Below are positions 20,977-29,066 of a stretch of DNA of 64,000 nt, one piece after another. The notes below the pieces were generated by a model. It was given only the letters and a program-made list of their open reading frames with translations, was not told where the DNA came from and did no database searches. Position numbers and translations under genes: made by a program. The DNA lies in NCBI GenBank assembly GCA_964537035.1, contig CAZIAK010000029.1, forward strand, positions 1-64,000, read 5' to 3'. Origin of the DNA: CAZIAK01 sp964537035. Lineage in GTDB: Bacteria > Planctomycetota > B15-G4. Numbering within the stretch: position 1 is the stretch's first letter; every line of letters starts with the position of its first letter.

Positions 20977-23900
20977 CTACTCGTCGTCCTCGCCGGGAGC
21001 GTCCCCCAGCCCCAACCGGCGGATCTTCGCGTAGAGTCCCGCACGGCTGACGCCCAGCATGAGCGCGGCCTTTTGCTTGCTCTGCCCCGCTGCCCGCAGG
21101 GCCCGCTCGATGGCTGCCCGCTCCACGTCTTCGAGCGCCAACGACTCAGGCATGGACTCAGCGCTGTCCCTGGAGCTTGAAGGAAGGGCTGGCGCGGCCT
21201 CGCGTACCAGCTGCACATCATCGATCACCTTGTCGCTCAAGAAGTAGAGCCGGCGGACTTCGTTGGCCAGCTCGCGCACCTGACCTGGCCAGGGCCGAGC
21301 GACGAGGGCGGCGAGGACCTCAGGGGAGAGGGGCTTGGCCGCGCCCTGCTGTTCTTGCAGCAGTCCCAGAAAGTGCTGCACGAGCAGGGGGATGTCGTCG
21401 AGTCGTTGGTCGAGGCTCGGCAGACGCAACTCGATGGCGTTCAGGCGGTAATAGAGGTCTTCTCTGAACTTGCCCTCGCGCACCAGCTCCAACAGGTCCC
21501 GGTTGGTGGCGGCGACGATGCGCACGTTGGCCTTCACGGTGCGCCGTGAACCCACCGGGCGAAACTCCCCCGACTCGAGGACACGCAAGAACTTGGGTTG
21601 CAACTCCAGGGGCATCTCGCCGATCTCATCGAGCACGAAGGTGCCTCCGTCGGCCTCGGCGAAGAGACCGGGGCGATCGCGATCAGCGCCCGTGAAGGCG
21701 CCCCGGGCGTGGCCGAACATCTCGCTCTCGAGCAGGTTGGCAGGCAGCGCCGCCACGTTCTCGATGATCAGCGGTCCGCTGGCCCGATCGCTGCATTCGT
21801 GGAGGGCTCGGGCCACCAGGTCCTTGCCTGTACCGCTGGGGCCGGTGATGAGCACGGCCAGCTCGGTGGGGGCCACCCGCTCGATGAGGCTGCAGACCTT
21901 GACCATGGCCTCGCTGTCTCCCACCAGGCCGCCGGTGGTGGAGCTGCGGCCCTGTCGACGCAGGGCGGTCTTGGCCTGGGCCAGCTCCCGCTCGGTGAAG
22001 GCCACCCGGTCAGCCAATCGTGCGTTGAGGCTCTCGATCTCCAGGCGTCGGCGCTGGTGCCCGATGGCCACGGCGGCCTGGTCGGCCAGGGCCCGCACAC
22101 GCTCCACATCGGTCTCGTCGAAGACCGCTCGCCGTTGATCGTCGTCGAGATAGATGGCGCCCAGACCTTCGGCGCCGGGCAAGGGCACGCAGAGCACTGA
22201 GTGCAGCCCGAACGAGCTGATGCTCTGGGCCCCGGAGAAGCGGGTGTCCGCGCCGGCGTCGGTGGTCAGCACGGGCTCTCCACCTCGCACGGTCTCCAGC
22301 ACCACCGTGCGGGAGAAGCGGGCCTCGTCGGGAGCCATGGCGGTCTGGCCCAGGTTGCGGGCCACTTGCACCGCCACCTCTTCGCCGTCGAGCAGCACCA
22401 GCAGGCCTCGCCGGGCGCCGGTCCTCTCCAGCGACATGTCGACGATGGCCAGGAGCAGGTCTTCGAGGTCGGTCTCCGTGGCCATGCGCCGGTTGCAACT
22501 CAGCAGCCAGTCGACGTTGAGGCCCGCGGTCTGCTGGGCACCGGGGCGGGACGGACCGGAGAGGCGATCGAGGCGGTCCAGGATCGACTGTCGGTCTGCT
22601 GGCGGCAGGCCATCGGTCAGGGCGTCCGCGGCCTGGCTCACCCGGGCCGAAGTGGCGCGGCGCGCTGAGCGGTCACCGGCTGCGTCGGCGGCGTCGGCCA
22701 GGCATCGTCCCACCGCAGCCACCAGGTCGGTGCGCCCTGCGTTCTCGAAAGTCTCCATCCAGCGATCGAGCTGGGGGGGATCGCGGAGTGCCGTGGGGTC
22801 GGCGTTGCGCCACGCCGATTCGGCTTCTCGCACCGGCGCCTGCAGTTGGTCGGTGGCTGCACTCATGGCGGCGGTCGCGGTCTCGTTGTCCGGGTCGGCA
22901 GCGGCGAGCACTGCAGCGCAACGAAAGAGCGCCCCGCTGTCGCCAGCCTGCCCCGCGCTCTGCACAGCCAGTGAGGCCGTGGTCGTGGCCTCGGCCCGCT
23001 GATCGCCTACCAGCTGCAACAGCGCTTCGGCCCGCAAGAGCTCCGGCGCACCTGCCGCCCGCTGTGCGTCCAGCCGCTCACCGGCCAGCATGTCGGCGGC
23101 CTCACCGTGCCGACCCACCAGGGCCAGGGCCATGGCTTCCTGGATGTCGAGAAAGGCCAGCTCCCGCTCGTGCTCGCCCTCGGCGAAGATCTCCCGGGCT
23201 CGTTGCAGGGTCTCCAAGGCTGAGCCCAGGTGCCCGACTTCGAGGGAGACTGCCGCCAAGCTGCCCAGGCTCATGGCCGCGCCGTGGACGTCGCCCACCC
23301 GACGCAACAACGAGAGGGCTTCGAGCAGCAGCCGCTGTGCCTGGGCGAGCTCGCCTCGATCACGATGGAGCACGCCCAGATTGTTCAGCGCCTGAGCCCT
23401 TCCCTTCACGTGCCCCGCCCGGCTGAAAGTCGCCACCGCCAGACGGAGCTCTTCGAGGGCCTCACTCGAGCGCCCGCACCGTCGGTGCAGTCGGGCCCGG
23501 TTCATGGTGGACCGGGCGATGAGCAGGGGCTCTTCCGAGAGCTTGGCCTGGGCGGCGGCTGCATCGAAGGCCAGGCCCGCGGCGTCGAGCTGTCCCAAGG
23601 CGGTGAGGGCCGAGCCGCGCACGTCGAAGAGCTGGGCCAAGGTGCTGGCTGCGTCATCTGGCTCGGGCTCGAAGTCCTGGCCGATCTGCTCGAGGGCCTC
23701 TACGGAGTCGCCACCGAGGTAGTGGCTGAAGGCCAGGCCCAGGCGGCCGCGCAAGCGTAGGGCGCGGGTGCTACCGTCCTTGTGGATGCGCTCATACAAG
23801 CCCCGGGCCTCGTCGCGGCGACCGCTCTGCTCGCAGGCCTGGGCGGCGACCAAGAGCACCTCGTCGTCGCATCCTTTCCAGCTCTTGGGGAAGCCGTTCT

Positions 23901-26121
23901 CCAGGACACTCAGGGCCTGGCGGGCGTCCCCTTGGGCCAGCTCGACCCTGGCTTCGGTCAGATCGCGCCGCGCTCTGGTGGCTGGCTTGACGTGGGGCGC
24001 GAGTTCTTGCACGAGGCGTCGCGCGGCGGCGGGGCGGGCCGCAGCCAGCAGGCCATCCACGGCGTCGAGCACCCCGTTCACCGCTGCGGCGTCGGGCTTG
24101 GAGGAGAGCCGCTGCAGGGCCACGATCTCGTCGTCGAGGTGAGTGGCCTGCGCTCGTTTCAGAGCCGCGGCCTGGAGGGCCTTGCGCTGCTTGGTAGCCA
24201 GGCTCTCGCTGGCGACTCGGGACCAACGGGTGTCAGTCAGCCGAACGGCCTGCCTGCCGCTCGAACCCTGAGGGAGGGCTCCCAGGCGGATGAGCTCGCG
24301 CAGCGCGGTGGCCACGTCCCCTCCGTCCAGGCCGGCGACGGCTGCCAGGTCAGGCGCGTCGGGTGACCAGTGGCAGCTGGCCAGCGCTGCCAGCACCAGG
24401 CGGGTGGGTTCGGACAGGTGCGCCAGGTCGTGCTGGTCGAGGGCTCGATCGTCGTCGTCTTCGTCGTCCGGCCAGGTGGCGCGGAGCAGGGTGTAGCGGG
24501 GCGGGTCAGGGCGCAGCACGCCCAGCTCGGGGGCGCGCACAAGGCGTCGCAACACATCGGACCAGCGGCCGTCGGTCAGGCGGTGCAGCGATCCGGCCAG
24601 CCGCCGGGTCTCGTCAGGTGACGCGTCCCCGGTGAGATGATCGAGGTGTCGGGCCAGAGAGCGAGCCGAGAGCCGCGGCCACGGCGCCACCCGCAGGTTT
24701 CTGGCCTCGTCGTCGAGCCCGCGCTCGCGCAGCAACGAGAGCAGCTCTTGGGTGCTGTCTTCGTTGAGGACCAGGCCGAGGGTGGCCCCGGCGCCGGGGC
24801 TGCCAGGGAGGGCGCTCGCGTCGTTTCCCAGCTCCGTGCCACGGGAAGGGCGCCTCGACCTGCCGGGAGTGTGTCCCGCGGAGCCGCCGTGAGCTTGGCT
24901 CCCAGAAGTTCCGGGGGCCTGAGCCACGTTGAAGGCGACGATCAGCTCCACCAGCGAGCCGAGCCCGCAGGCTTGCTGCGCGGTGGATCCGTCGACGAGC
25001 ACCACATCGTCGTGCCGTGCCGCGATGCGCTGGATGGACTCGTCCGGCGGTTCGTGCAGGGACTCTTGGCAGGCCCGGCTGCCCTTGACGGTGAGGCTCA
25101 GCTGCAGGCCATCCAGCAAAGGGGCCCGCTCTTCGGGGTCGGTCACGGTGACGAGCAGGCACGTGCGTGCCCCGAGGTCGGGCTCGAGTTCGCTCAGCAG
25201 CTGCCCCAGGGCGCCGTGTCGTCCCGCGAGAAAGGGCACCTCGAGAGCGGGGAGGGGTGCCTCATCGCTGGTGAGTCGCTGAGCTGCGGCCCGGGCGCTG
25301 ACAGGGCGGTCGCCGGGATGGCGGCGGACGAGCTGGCGGGTGAGCGAGCCCAGCACGCCGGGCAGGGCGTTCGGGTCGAGGCCGGACGCCTCCCAGAACG
25401 AGCGCCCGGGGAAGGCTCTGTGAAAGCGGGCCGAGGGGGCGTCGCCGGTGGAGAGGGCCAGCATGGCGCCCAGGGCGAAGAGGTCCGAGGCGGGGGTCGC
25501 CGGCTGGCCGAGCAGCACCTCGGGGGCCATGTGCAGAGGAGAGCCGGCGCCCTCGGCGTCGTGGCCGCCCTCCACGAGCAGGTCGAGATCCATGAGCACG
25601 GGACCGTCGGCGCTGATGATGACGTTGGCGCCCTTCACGTCCCGGTGGACCAGGCCCGCGCCGTGGAGGTCGGCCAGGGTCTCCAGCACGGCGAGGGCCC
25701 AGCCTTCGAGGGTGGCGGGGTCGGCGGTGGGGGGGCTTGTCCGGCCGGCGGTCGGGGTGCCGGCCGATTCGCCTGCAAGGTCGCCGGTCGGGCGGGTAGC
25801 TGCGTCGCTCGCCGGGTCGACGCCCCGCACAGCTTCGTCCCAGGTGGGGCCTTCGATGAAGGGGCGCAGCACCCAGGCTCGGCCGGTGTCGGTGGTGCCC
25901 CAGGATTCGGGCGCCACCAGCCCGGGAGACTGCACCCTGGCGGCGAGGGCCACTTCGCCCAGAGCGAGAGGACCGCCCAGGCGCAGGACCATGGCCACTG
26001 AGTCCTTGCTGACCTCCAGCACGTCGCCCCGAGGGCTCTGGGAGAGCCAGCACCTGGGGGTCAGCCCGGCTGGAAGGTCGGCCGGAAAGTCAGAAGGGAA
26101 TGCAGATTCACCCTGGGACAT
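20977..26121 (-). CDS. Giant sigma-54 activator: kinase-like, TPR, GAF, AAA+ and Fis HTH
   Basis: 1714 residues from the ATG at 26121 (MSQGESAFPSDF). The frame extends 240 bp further upstream, but that stretch looks non-coding and carries promoter-like AT-rich DNA. Domains: Ser/Thr kinase-like, about 1-300, with GLVHRDVKGANVIIS near 157 but the DFG motif changed to DLD and no clear beta-3 Lys (VAMVLRL), so possibly a pseudokinase; TPR-rich helical region, about 700-1060; GAF, about 1215-1340; sigma-54 AAA+ domain with Walker A GPSGTGKD near 1429 and an intact GAFTGA near 1473; Fis-type HTH at about 1670-1705 (QKAALMLGVSRAGLYAKIRR). It should activate RNA polymerase-sigma-54 in response to a ligand or protein partner. 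Targets are not identifiable here. Confidence 0.88.
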   Translation of the reverse strand: MSQGESAFPSDFPADLPAGLTPRCWLSQSPRGDVLEVSKDSVAMVLRLGGPLALGEVALAARVQSPGLVAPESWGTTDTGRAWVLRPFIEGPTWDEAVRGVDPASDAATRPTGDLAGESAGTPTAGRTSPPTADPATLEGWALAVLETLADLHGAGLVHRDVKGANVIISADGPVLMDLDLLVEGGHDAEGAGSPLHMAPEVLLGQPATPASDLFALGAMLALSTGDAPSARFHRAFPGRSFWEASGLDPNALPGVLGSLTRQLVRRHPGDRPVSARAAAQRLTSDEAPLPALEVPFLAGRHGALGQLLSELEPDLGARTCLLVTVTDPEERAPLLDGLQLSLTVKGSRACQESLHEPPDESIQRIAARHDDVVLVDGSTAQQACGLGSLVELIVAFNVAQAPGTSGSQAHGGSAGHTPGRSRRPSRGTELGNDASALPGSPGAGATLGLVLNEDSTQELLSLLRERGLDDEARNLRVAPWPRLSARSLARHLDHLTGDASPDETRRLAGSLHRLTDGRWSDVLRRLVRAPELGVLRPDPPRYTLLRATWPDDEDDDDRALDQHDLAHLSEPTRLVLAALASCHWSPDAPDLAAVAGLDGGDVATALRELIRLGALPQGSSGRQAVRLTDTRWSRVASESLATKQRKALQAAALKRAQATHLDDEIVALQRLSSKPDAAAVNGVLDAVDGLLAAARPAAARRLVQELAPHVKPATRARRDLTEARVELAQGDARQALSVLENGFPKSWKGCDDEVLLVAAQACEQSGRRDEARGLYERIHKDGSTRALRLRGRLGLAFSHYLGGDSVEALEQIGQDFEPEPDDAASTLAQLFDVRGSALTALGQLDAAGLAFDAAAAQAKLSEEPLLIARSTMNRARLHRRCGRSSEALEELRLAVATFSRAGHVKGRAQALNNLGVLHRDRGELAQAQRLLLEALSLLRRVGDVHGAAMSLGSLAAVSLEVGHLGSALETLQRAREIFAEGEHERELAFLDIQEAMALALVGRHGEAADMLAGERLDAQRAAGAPELLRAEALLQLVGDQRAEATTTASLAVQSAGQAGDSGALFRCAAVLAAADPDNETATAAMSAATDQLQAPVREAESAWRNADPTALRDPPQLDRWMETFENAGRTDLVAAVGRCLADAADAAGDRSARRATSARVSQAADALTDGLPPADRQSILDRLDRLSGPSRPGAQQTAGLNVDWLLSCNRRMATETDLEDLLLAIVDMSLERTGARRGLLVLLDGEEVAVQVARNLGQTAMAPDEARFSRTVVLETVRGGEPVLTTDAGADTRFSGAQSISSFGLHSVLCVPLPGAEGLGAIYLDDDQRRAVFDETDVERVRALADQAAVAIGHQRRRLEIESLNARLADRVAFTERELAQAKTALRRQGRSSTTGGLVGDSEAMVKVCSLIERVAPTELAVLITGPSGTGKDLVARALHECSDRASGPLIIENVAALPANLLESEMFGHARGAFTGADRDRPGLFAEADGGTFVLDEIGEMPLELQPKFLRVLESGEFRPVGSRRTVKANVRIVAATNRDLLELVREGKFREDLYYRLNAIELRLPSLDQRLDDIPLLVQHFLGLLQEQQGAAKPLSPEVLAALVARPWPGQVRELANEVRRLYFLSDKVIDDVQLVREAAPALPSSSRDSAESMPESLALEDVERAAIERALRAAGQSKQKAALMLGVSRAGLYAKIRRLGLGDAPGEDDE

Positions 26122-26190
26122 ACCAGCACTGTCCACGATAAAGACAGTAATTGTCAATCCAGGATGTATGTAATTTGTACAAGAGGCCCA

Positions 26191-26230
26191 TCCATCGCCG
26201 TGCATCCCCGTGCATCCCCGTGCATCGCTG
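26191..26230. repeat. 10-bp tandem repeat in a divergent promoter region
   Basis: Four consecutive 10-mers: TCCATCGCCG, TGCATCCCCG, TGCATCCCCG, TGCATCGCTG. They sit in the 229-bp region between the sigma-54 activator and nadE. An AT-rich patch at about 26135-26180, with TTGACA on the minus strand and a TTGTACAA palindrome, looks like promoter DNA for the activator. A period of one helical turn suits cooperative protein binding on one face. Confidence 0.6.
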
Positions 26231-26350
26231 ATGCGTGAGCGGGAGGCCGGGGCGCTGGGTGGCCATTCTCCGCGAGCCCGCCTCGTGCGACACTTCGCCC
26301 CGGTTGGCCGGTGTCTGCTGCAGGCGCCGACGGCTGCCCATCTCCCCTCA

Positions 26351-27367
26351 ATGGACACCATGATGCCCGTTCTCGACGTTCAAGGCCTGATCGACGATCG
26401 GGTCAGGGCCATCGCCCGCTACCACCAGGCCACGGGCATCGAACGGGCCGAGCTCGACGTTTCGGGAGGGGTCGATTCGGCGGCCATGCTGGTGCTGCTC
26501 TGCCGGGCGCTCGGCCCCGAACGGGTCACGGCGGTCTACATCGACATCCATTCGGCGGACGAGTTTGCCCAGCGGGCCCGGGCGGCGGCTGCCGAAGCGG
26601 GCGCCTCGCTGATCGAGTTCGACGCCAGCCAGCTCTTCGATGACATGCACGAGAGCATGCTCGCGGCCCTGGGGGCGTCGGGCTCCGATCTGGCGGCCGT
26701 TCGTGAGCGCATGGCCAACGATCGCTCGGTGAACGGCTCGATACGCTCCTGCCTGCGGGCACCCATCGGCCGGGGCTTCAACCGGCTCAGCGGCGGCGGC
26801 GTGCGCCATGGCACGGGCAACGAGTGCGAAGACCGATTCATCCGCTTCTTCCAGAAGGGCGGCGACGGCGAGGTGGACACCAATCCCATCGCCATGCTGA
26901 GCAAGGGCGAGGTCTTTCAGCTGGCTCGGGGGCTCGGTGTGCCCCGGTCGATCCTGGAGGCGGTGCCGTCGCCAGATCTGCACGCCATCGGCGAGGAGCA
27001 CACCGACGAGGACGAGCTGGCAGCGTCCACCGGCGTGCACTGGACCTACAGCAAGGTCAGCGCCGACACCGGCGACTACACGTACGTGGGCACCATCGAG
27101 CGCATGGCCCGCTTTCTCGATGAGGCGCCGTCCCTGTTCGCCGATGGGCTGCCGGACTTCGAGTCGCTGGCAGCTCAGGCCCAGGTGCGTTGCTTCCCCG
27201 CCGAGTTGTACAAACGTCAGACCGTGCACGACCTGCTGGTCTCGGCCCGCAAGCTGGAGGCGGGGACGCGGCACAAGTGGAACCCGAACTGCCCGACGCT
27301 CGGTGAGCGGGGCGAGCTTCTGGGGGCTTCGCTGCTGACCGACGAGCTGCCGCTGCTGGTGGGGTGA
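26351..27367 (+). CDS. nadE: NAD(+) synthase
   Basis: 338 residues from the ATG at 26351; the ATG at 26360 is equally possible. The frame opens much earlier, but the upstream part lacks similarity. The ATP-pyrophosphatase P-loop SGGVDSA is at residues 38-44. Other family motifs are GTGNECEDRFIRFFQKGGDGEVDTNP split over the active site, then IAMLSKGEVFQLARGLGVP and PSPDLHAIGEE. It catalyses adenylation and amidation of nicotinic acid adenine dinucleotide in the cytoplasm. No glutaminase domain is present, so it would use ammonia or a separate amidotransferase. It lies alone, divergent from the sigma-54 activator. Confidence 0.85.
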   Translation: MDTMMPVLDVQGLIDDRVRAIARYHQATGIERAELDVSGGVDSAAMLVLLCRALGPERVTAVYIDIHSADEFAQRARAAAAEAGASLIEFDASQLFDDMHESMLAALGASGSDLAAVRERMANDRSVNGSIRSCLRAPIGRGFNRLSGGGVRHGTGNECEDRFIRFFQKGGDGEVDTNPIAMLSKGEVFQLARGLGVPRSILEAVPSPDLHAIGEEHTDEDELAASTGVHWTYSKVSADTGDYTYVGTIERMARFLDEAPSLFADGLPDFESLAAQAQVRCFPAELYKRQTVHDLLVSARKLEAGTRHKWNPNCPTLGERGELLGASLLTDELPLLVG

Positions 27368-27491
27368 GGGGAAGCAGGTGGCAGTGAGCGTCTTGATCGT
27401 GCGGTGGTGCGGTGGTAGCGTTCTAGGGCCGGGTGACGGCATGGGCGAGAGCTGGTGGGTGACAGACTCAACGAGTCGAAGGGAGCAAGAC

Positions 27492-28868
27492 ATGTACAGG
27501 TTGATCTCAACGAGCATTGTCTTTCTGTGGGCCTGTTCGGGGAGAGTGGCGGCCCAACCGTCCACGGGCTGCAACGACCAGTCAAGAACCGTGCAGATCG
27601 TGGCGGGCTTTCACAATTCGCTGGAGGAGCAGTGCGGCACGTTCAGCATTGACGTTGCTGGCGTGGGCTTCACTTCGCCATCCAAGTGCTTGAAAGGTGC
27701 CGCCAACTACGCTGGAACTGTCTACAGCTGCGGAGGGACCAGCACGGGCATTGACTGCAATCCCAACGGCTATCAAGTGTCTATCCAACTGCTGAACGGG
27801 GGGGCCTGCCCTGACCTCCTGGGACTGGTGACCGGGGGGAGCTTCCCCTCGTGGGATGATGTCCCTGAGGCAATCGTGACGGCCCTGTCCTGCGTGCCAC
27901 CGAGCATCACTGAGACTTTCGATTGGTCCGCCTCGACGACTCGGTGCAATTTCGGTAGCCAGTCGATGGATGACGTGGGGACGGTCGTCACATCGCCGTC
28001 CGGCGAGATCTACACGATCAGCATGGGCGATCCACAGCCGTTGCTTAACCAGAGCGTCGCCAACGTCTTCATGTCCGCGTACGACGCGGCACAGTCCCCG
28101 AGCGTCACCCAGATCGCGGCTCCCCTGGCTGACGTGCTGGCTGACTATGGAGTGATCCAGGGGCTTGAGCTCACCGCTGAGGTGACGGTGACCCACGGGG
28201 CTCCGTATACGAACACACATGTCGCGCAGCTCCAGGGTCGCTTGTTCGCTGACGGGCGCTTCGACCTTACAGAGACCGTCCTCGCCGCGAAGGACGGCGT
28301 CGTGGATCCACTCTCCCGCCGTTTGATCTGTGACGGTTCAGCGGTCGCACTGTTGTCCAACCAAGCCGAGGACGGGTTGGCCTGGAGTGTTGGATCTGCT
28401 GCGCTCGACGAAGTGCTGCCCACACTCACCCTCTCGGTGTGGCCGCTCTACCGCTGGTTGGTCGACCCCTTCGACATTCCTACGTTTGAGGACCTCGACT
28501 ACGCCGTTTCGACGGATGCCGCGACATCGGTGACAGCGGTGACCCGCCTACATGACCCTAGCCAGGGCGCGGCCGCGAAGGTTTATCAACTGGATGACAA
28601 CGGAGCGGTCAGCCATCCAGCCTCGATATCAGTCCTGGACCCCTCGGGTCTACTACGCCGGCAGGTTGTCTTTGGCGATCACAAGACGGTGGCGGATGGG
28701 GTGTGGCGGCCATTTTCAGTGGAGCGTCAGGAGTTTTTGAGTCCTGGGTCCCAGGCCGGGGATGTGGTCGTGAGCGTGCGTATCATCAGAACGCGCGTGC
28801 TGGGTGGAACCGAGTTCGAGGTGGATCTCCCTAGCGACCCCAATCAACGCTGGCTGATCTGGCAGTAG
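27492..28868 (+). CDS. Secreted protein of unknown function with atypical composition
   Basis: 458 residues from the ATG at 27492, preceded by an AAGGGAGC ribosome-binding site. The signal peptide is MYRLISTSIVFLWACSG, with cleavage near VAAQ. The N-terminal 130 residues contain at least eight cysteines, suggesting disulfides. I recognise no family or catalytic motif. Codon choice is less GC-rich than in neighbouring genes. The gene sits between nadE and a partial copy of the nadE 3' end at 28881, so it may be a late insertion. Confidence 0.6.
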   Translation: MYRLISTSIVFLWACSGRVAAQPSTGCNDQSRTVQIVAGFHNSLEEQCGTFSIDVAGVGFTSPSKCLKGAANYAGTVYSCGGTSTGIDCNPNGYQVSIQLLNGGACPDLLGLVTGGSFPSWDDVPEAIVTALSCVPPSITETFDWSASTTRCNFGSQSMDDVGTVVTSPSGEIYTISMGDPQPLLNQSVANVFMSAYDAAQSPSVTQIAAPLADVLADYGVIQGLELTAEVTVTHGAPYTNTHVAQLQGRLFADGRFDLTETVLAAKDGVVDPLSRRLICDGSAVALLSNQAEDGLAWSVGSAALDEVLPTLTLSVWPLYRWLVDPFDIPTFEDLDYAVSTDAATSVTAVTRLHDPSQGAAAKVYQLDDNGAVSHPASISVLDPSGLLRRQVVFGDHKTVADGVWRPFSVERQEFLSPGSQAGDVVVSVRIIRTRVLGGTEFEVDLPSDPNQRWLIWQ

Positions 28869-28880
28869 CGTCACGTTGGC

Positions 28881-28919
28881 CTACTGACCAAGAGTTGCCG
28901 CTGTTGCTGGGGTGAAGAG
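28881..28919 (+). repeat. Degenerate copy of the nadE 3' end
   Basis: About 39 bp here align with the last codons and stop of nadE (27332-27371) at roughly 31 of 36 positions with one gap, including TGCCGCTG and GGGGTGA. The two copies flank the lower-GC gene as direct repeats. Some similarity could come from CTG-rich coding bias, so homology is probable rather than certain. Confidence 0.45.
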
Positions 28920-29066
28920 CGAGGGCGGCGTGCCCTGGGTGGGAGGGCCTCGTCCAGCCCGGCCAGATTGACCTGGCGTTGGTTGCTGCCGCCAACGGCA
29001 GCGGCCTTCTCCAGCACGGGATAGACTGGAGGCTTCGCCAGCCCGTCCATTGTCGGCGTTTCTGCC

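Noticed and set aside
26348..27574. 408-codon minus-strand open frame over nadE
   Set aside because: Antisense to a well-supported NAD synthase; no ribosome-binding site or domain.
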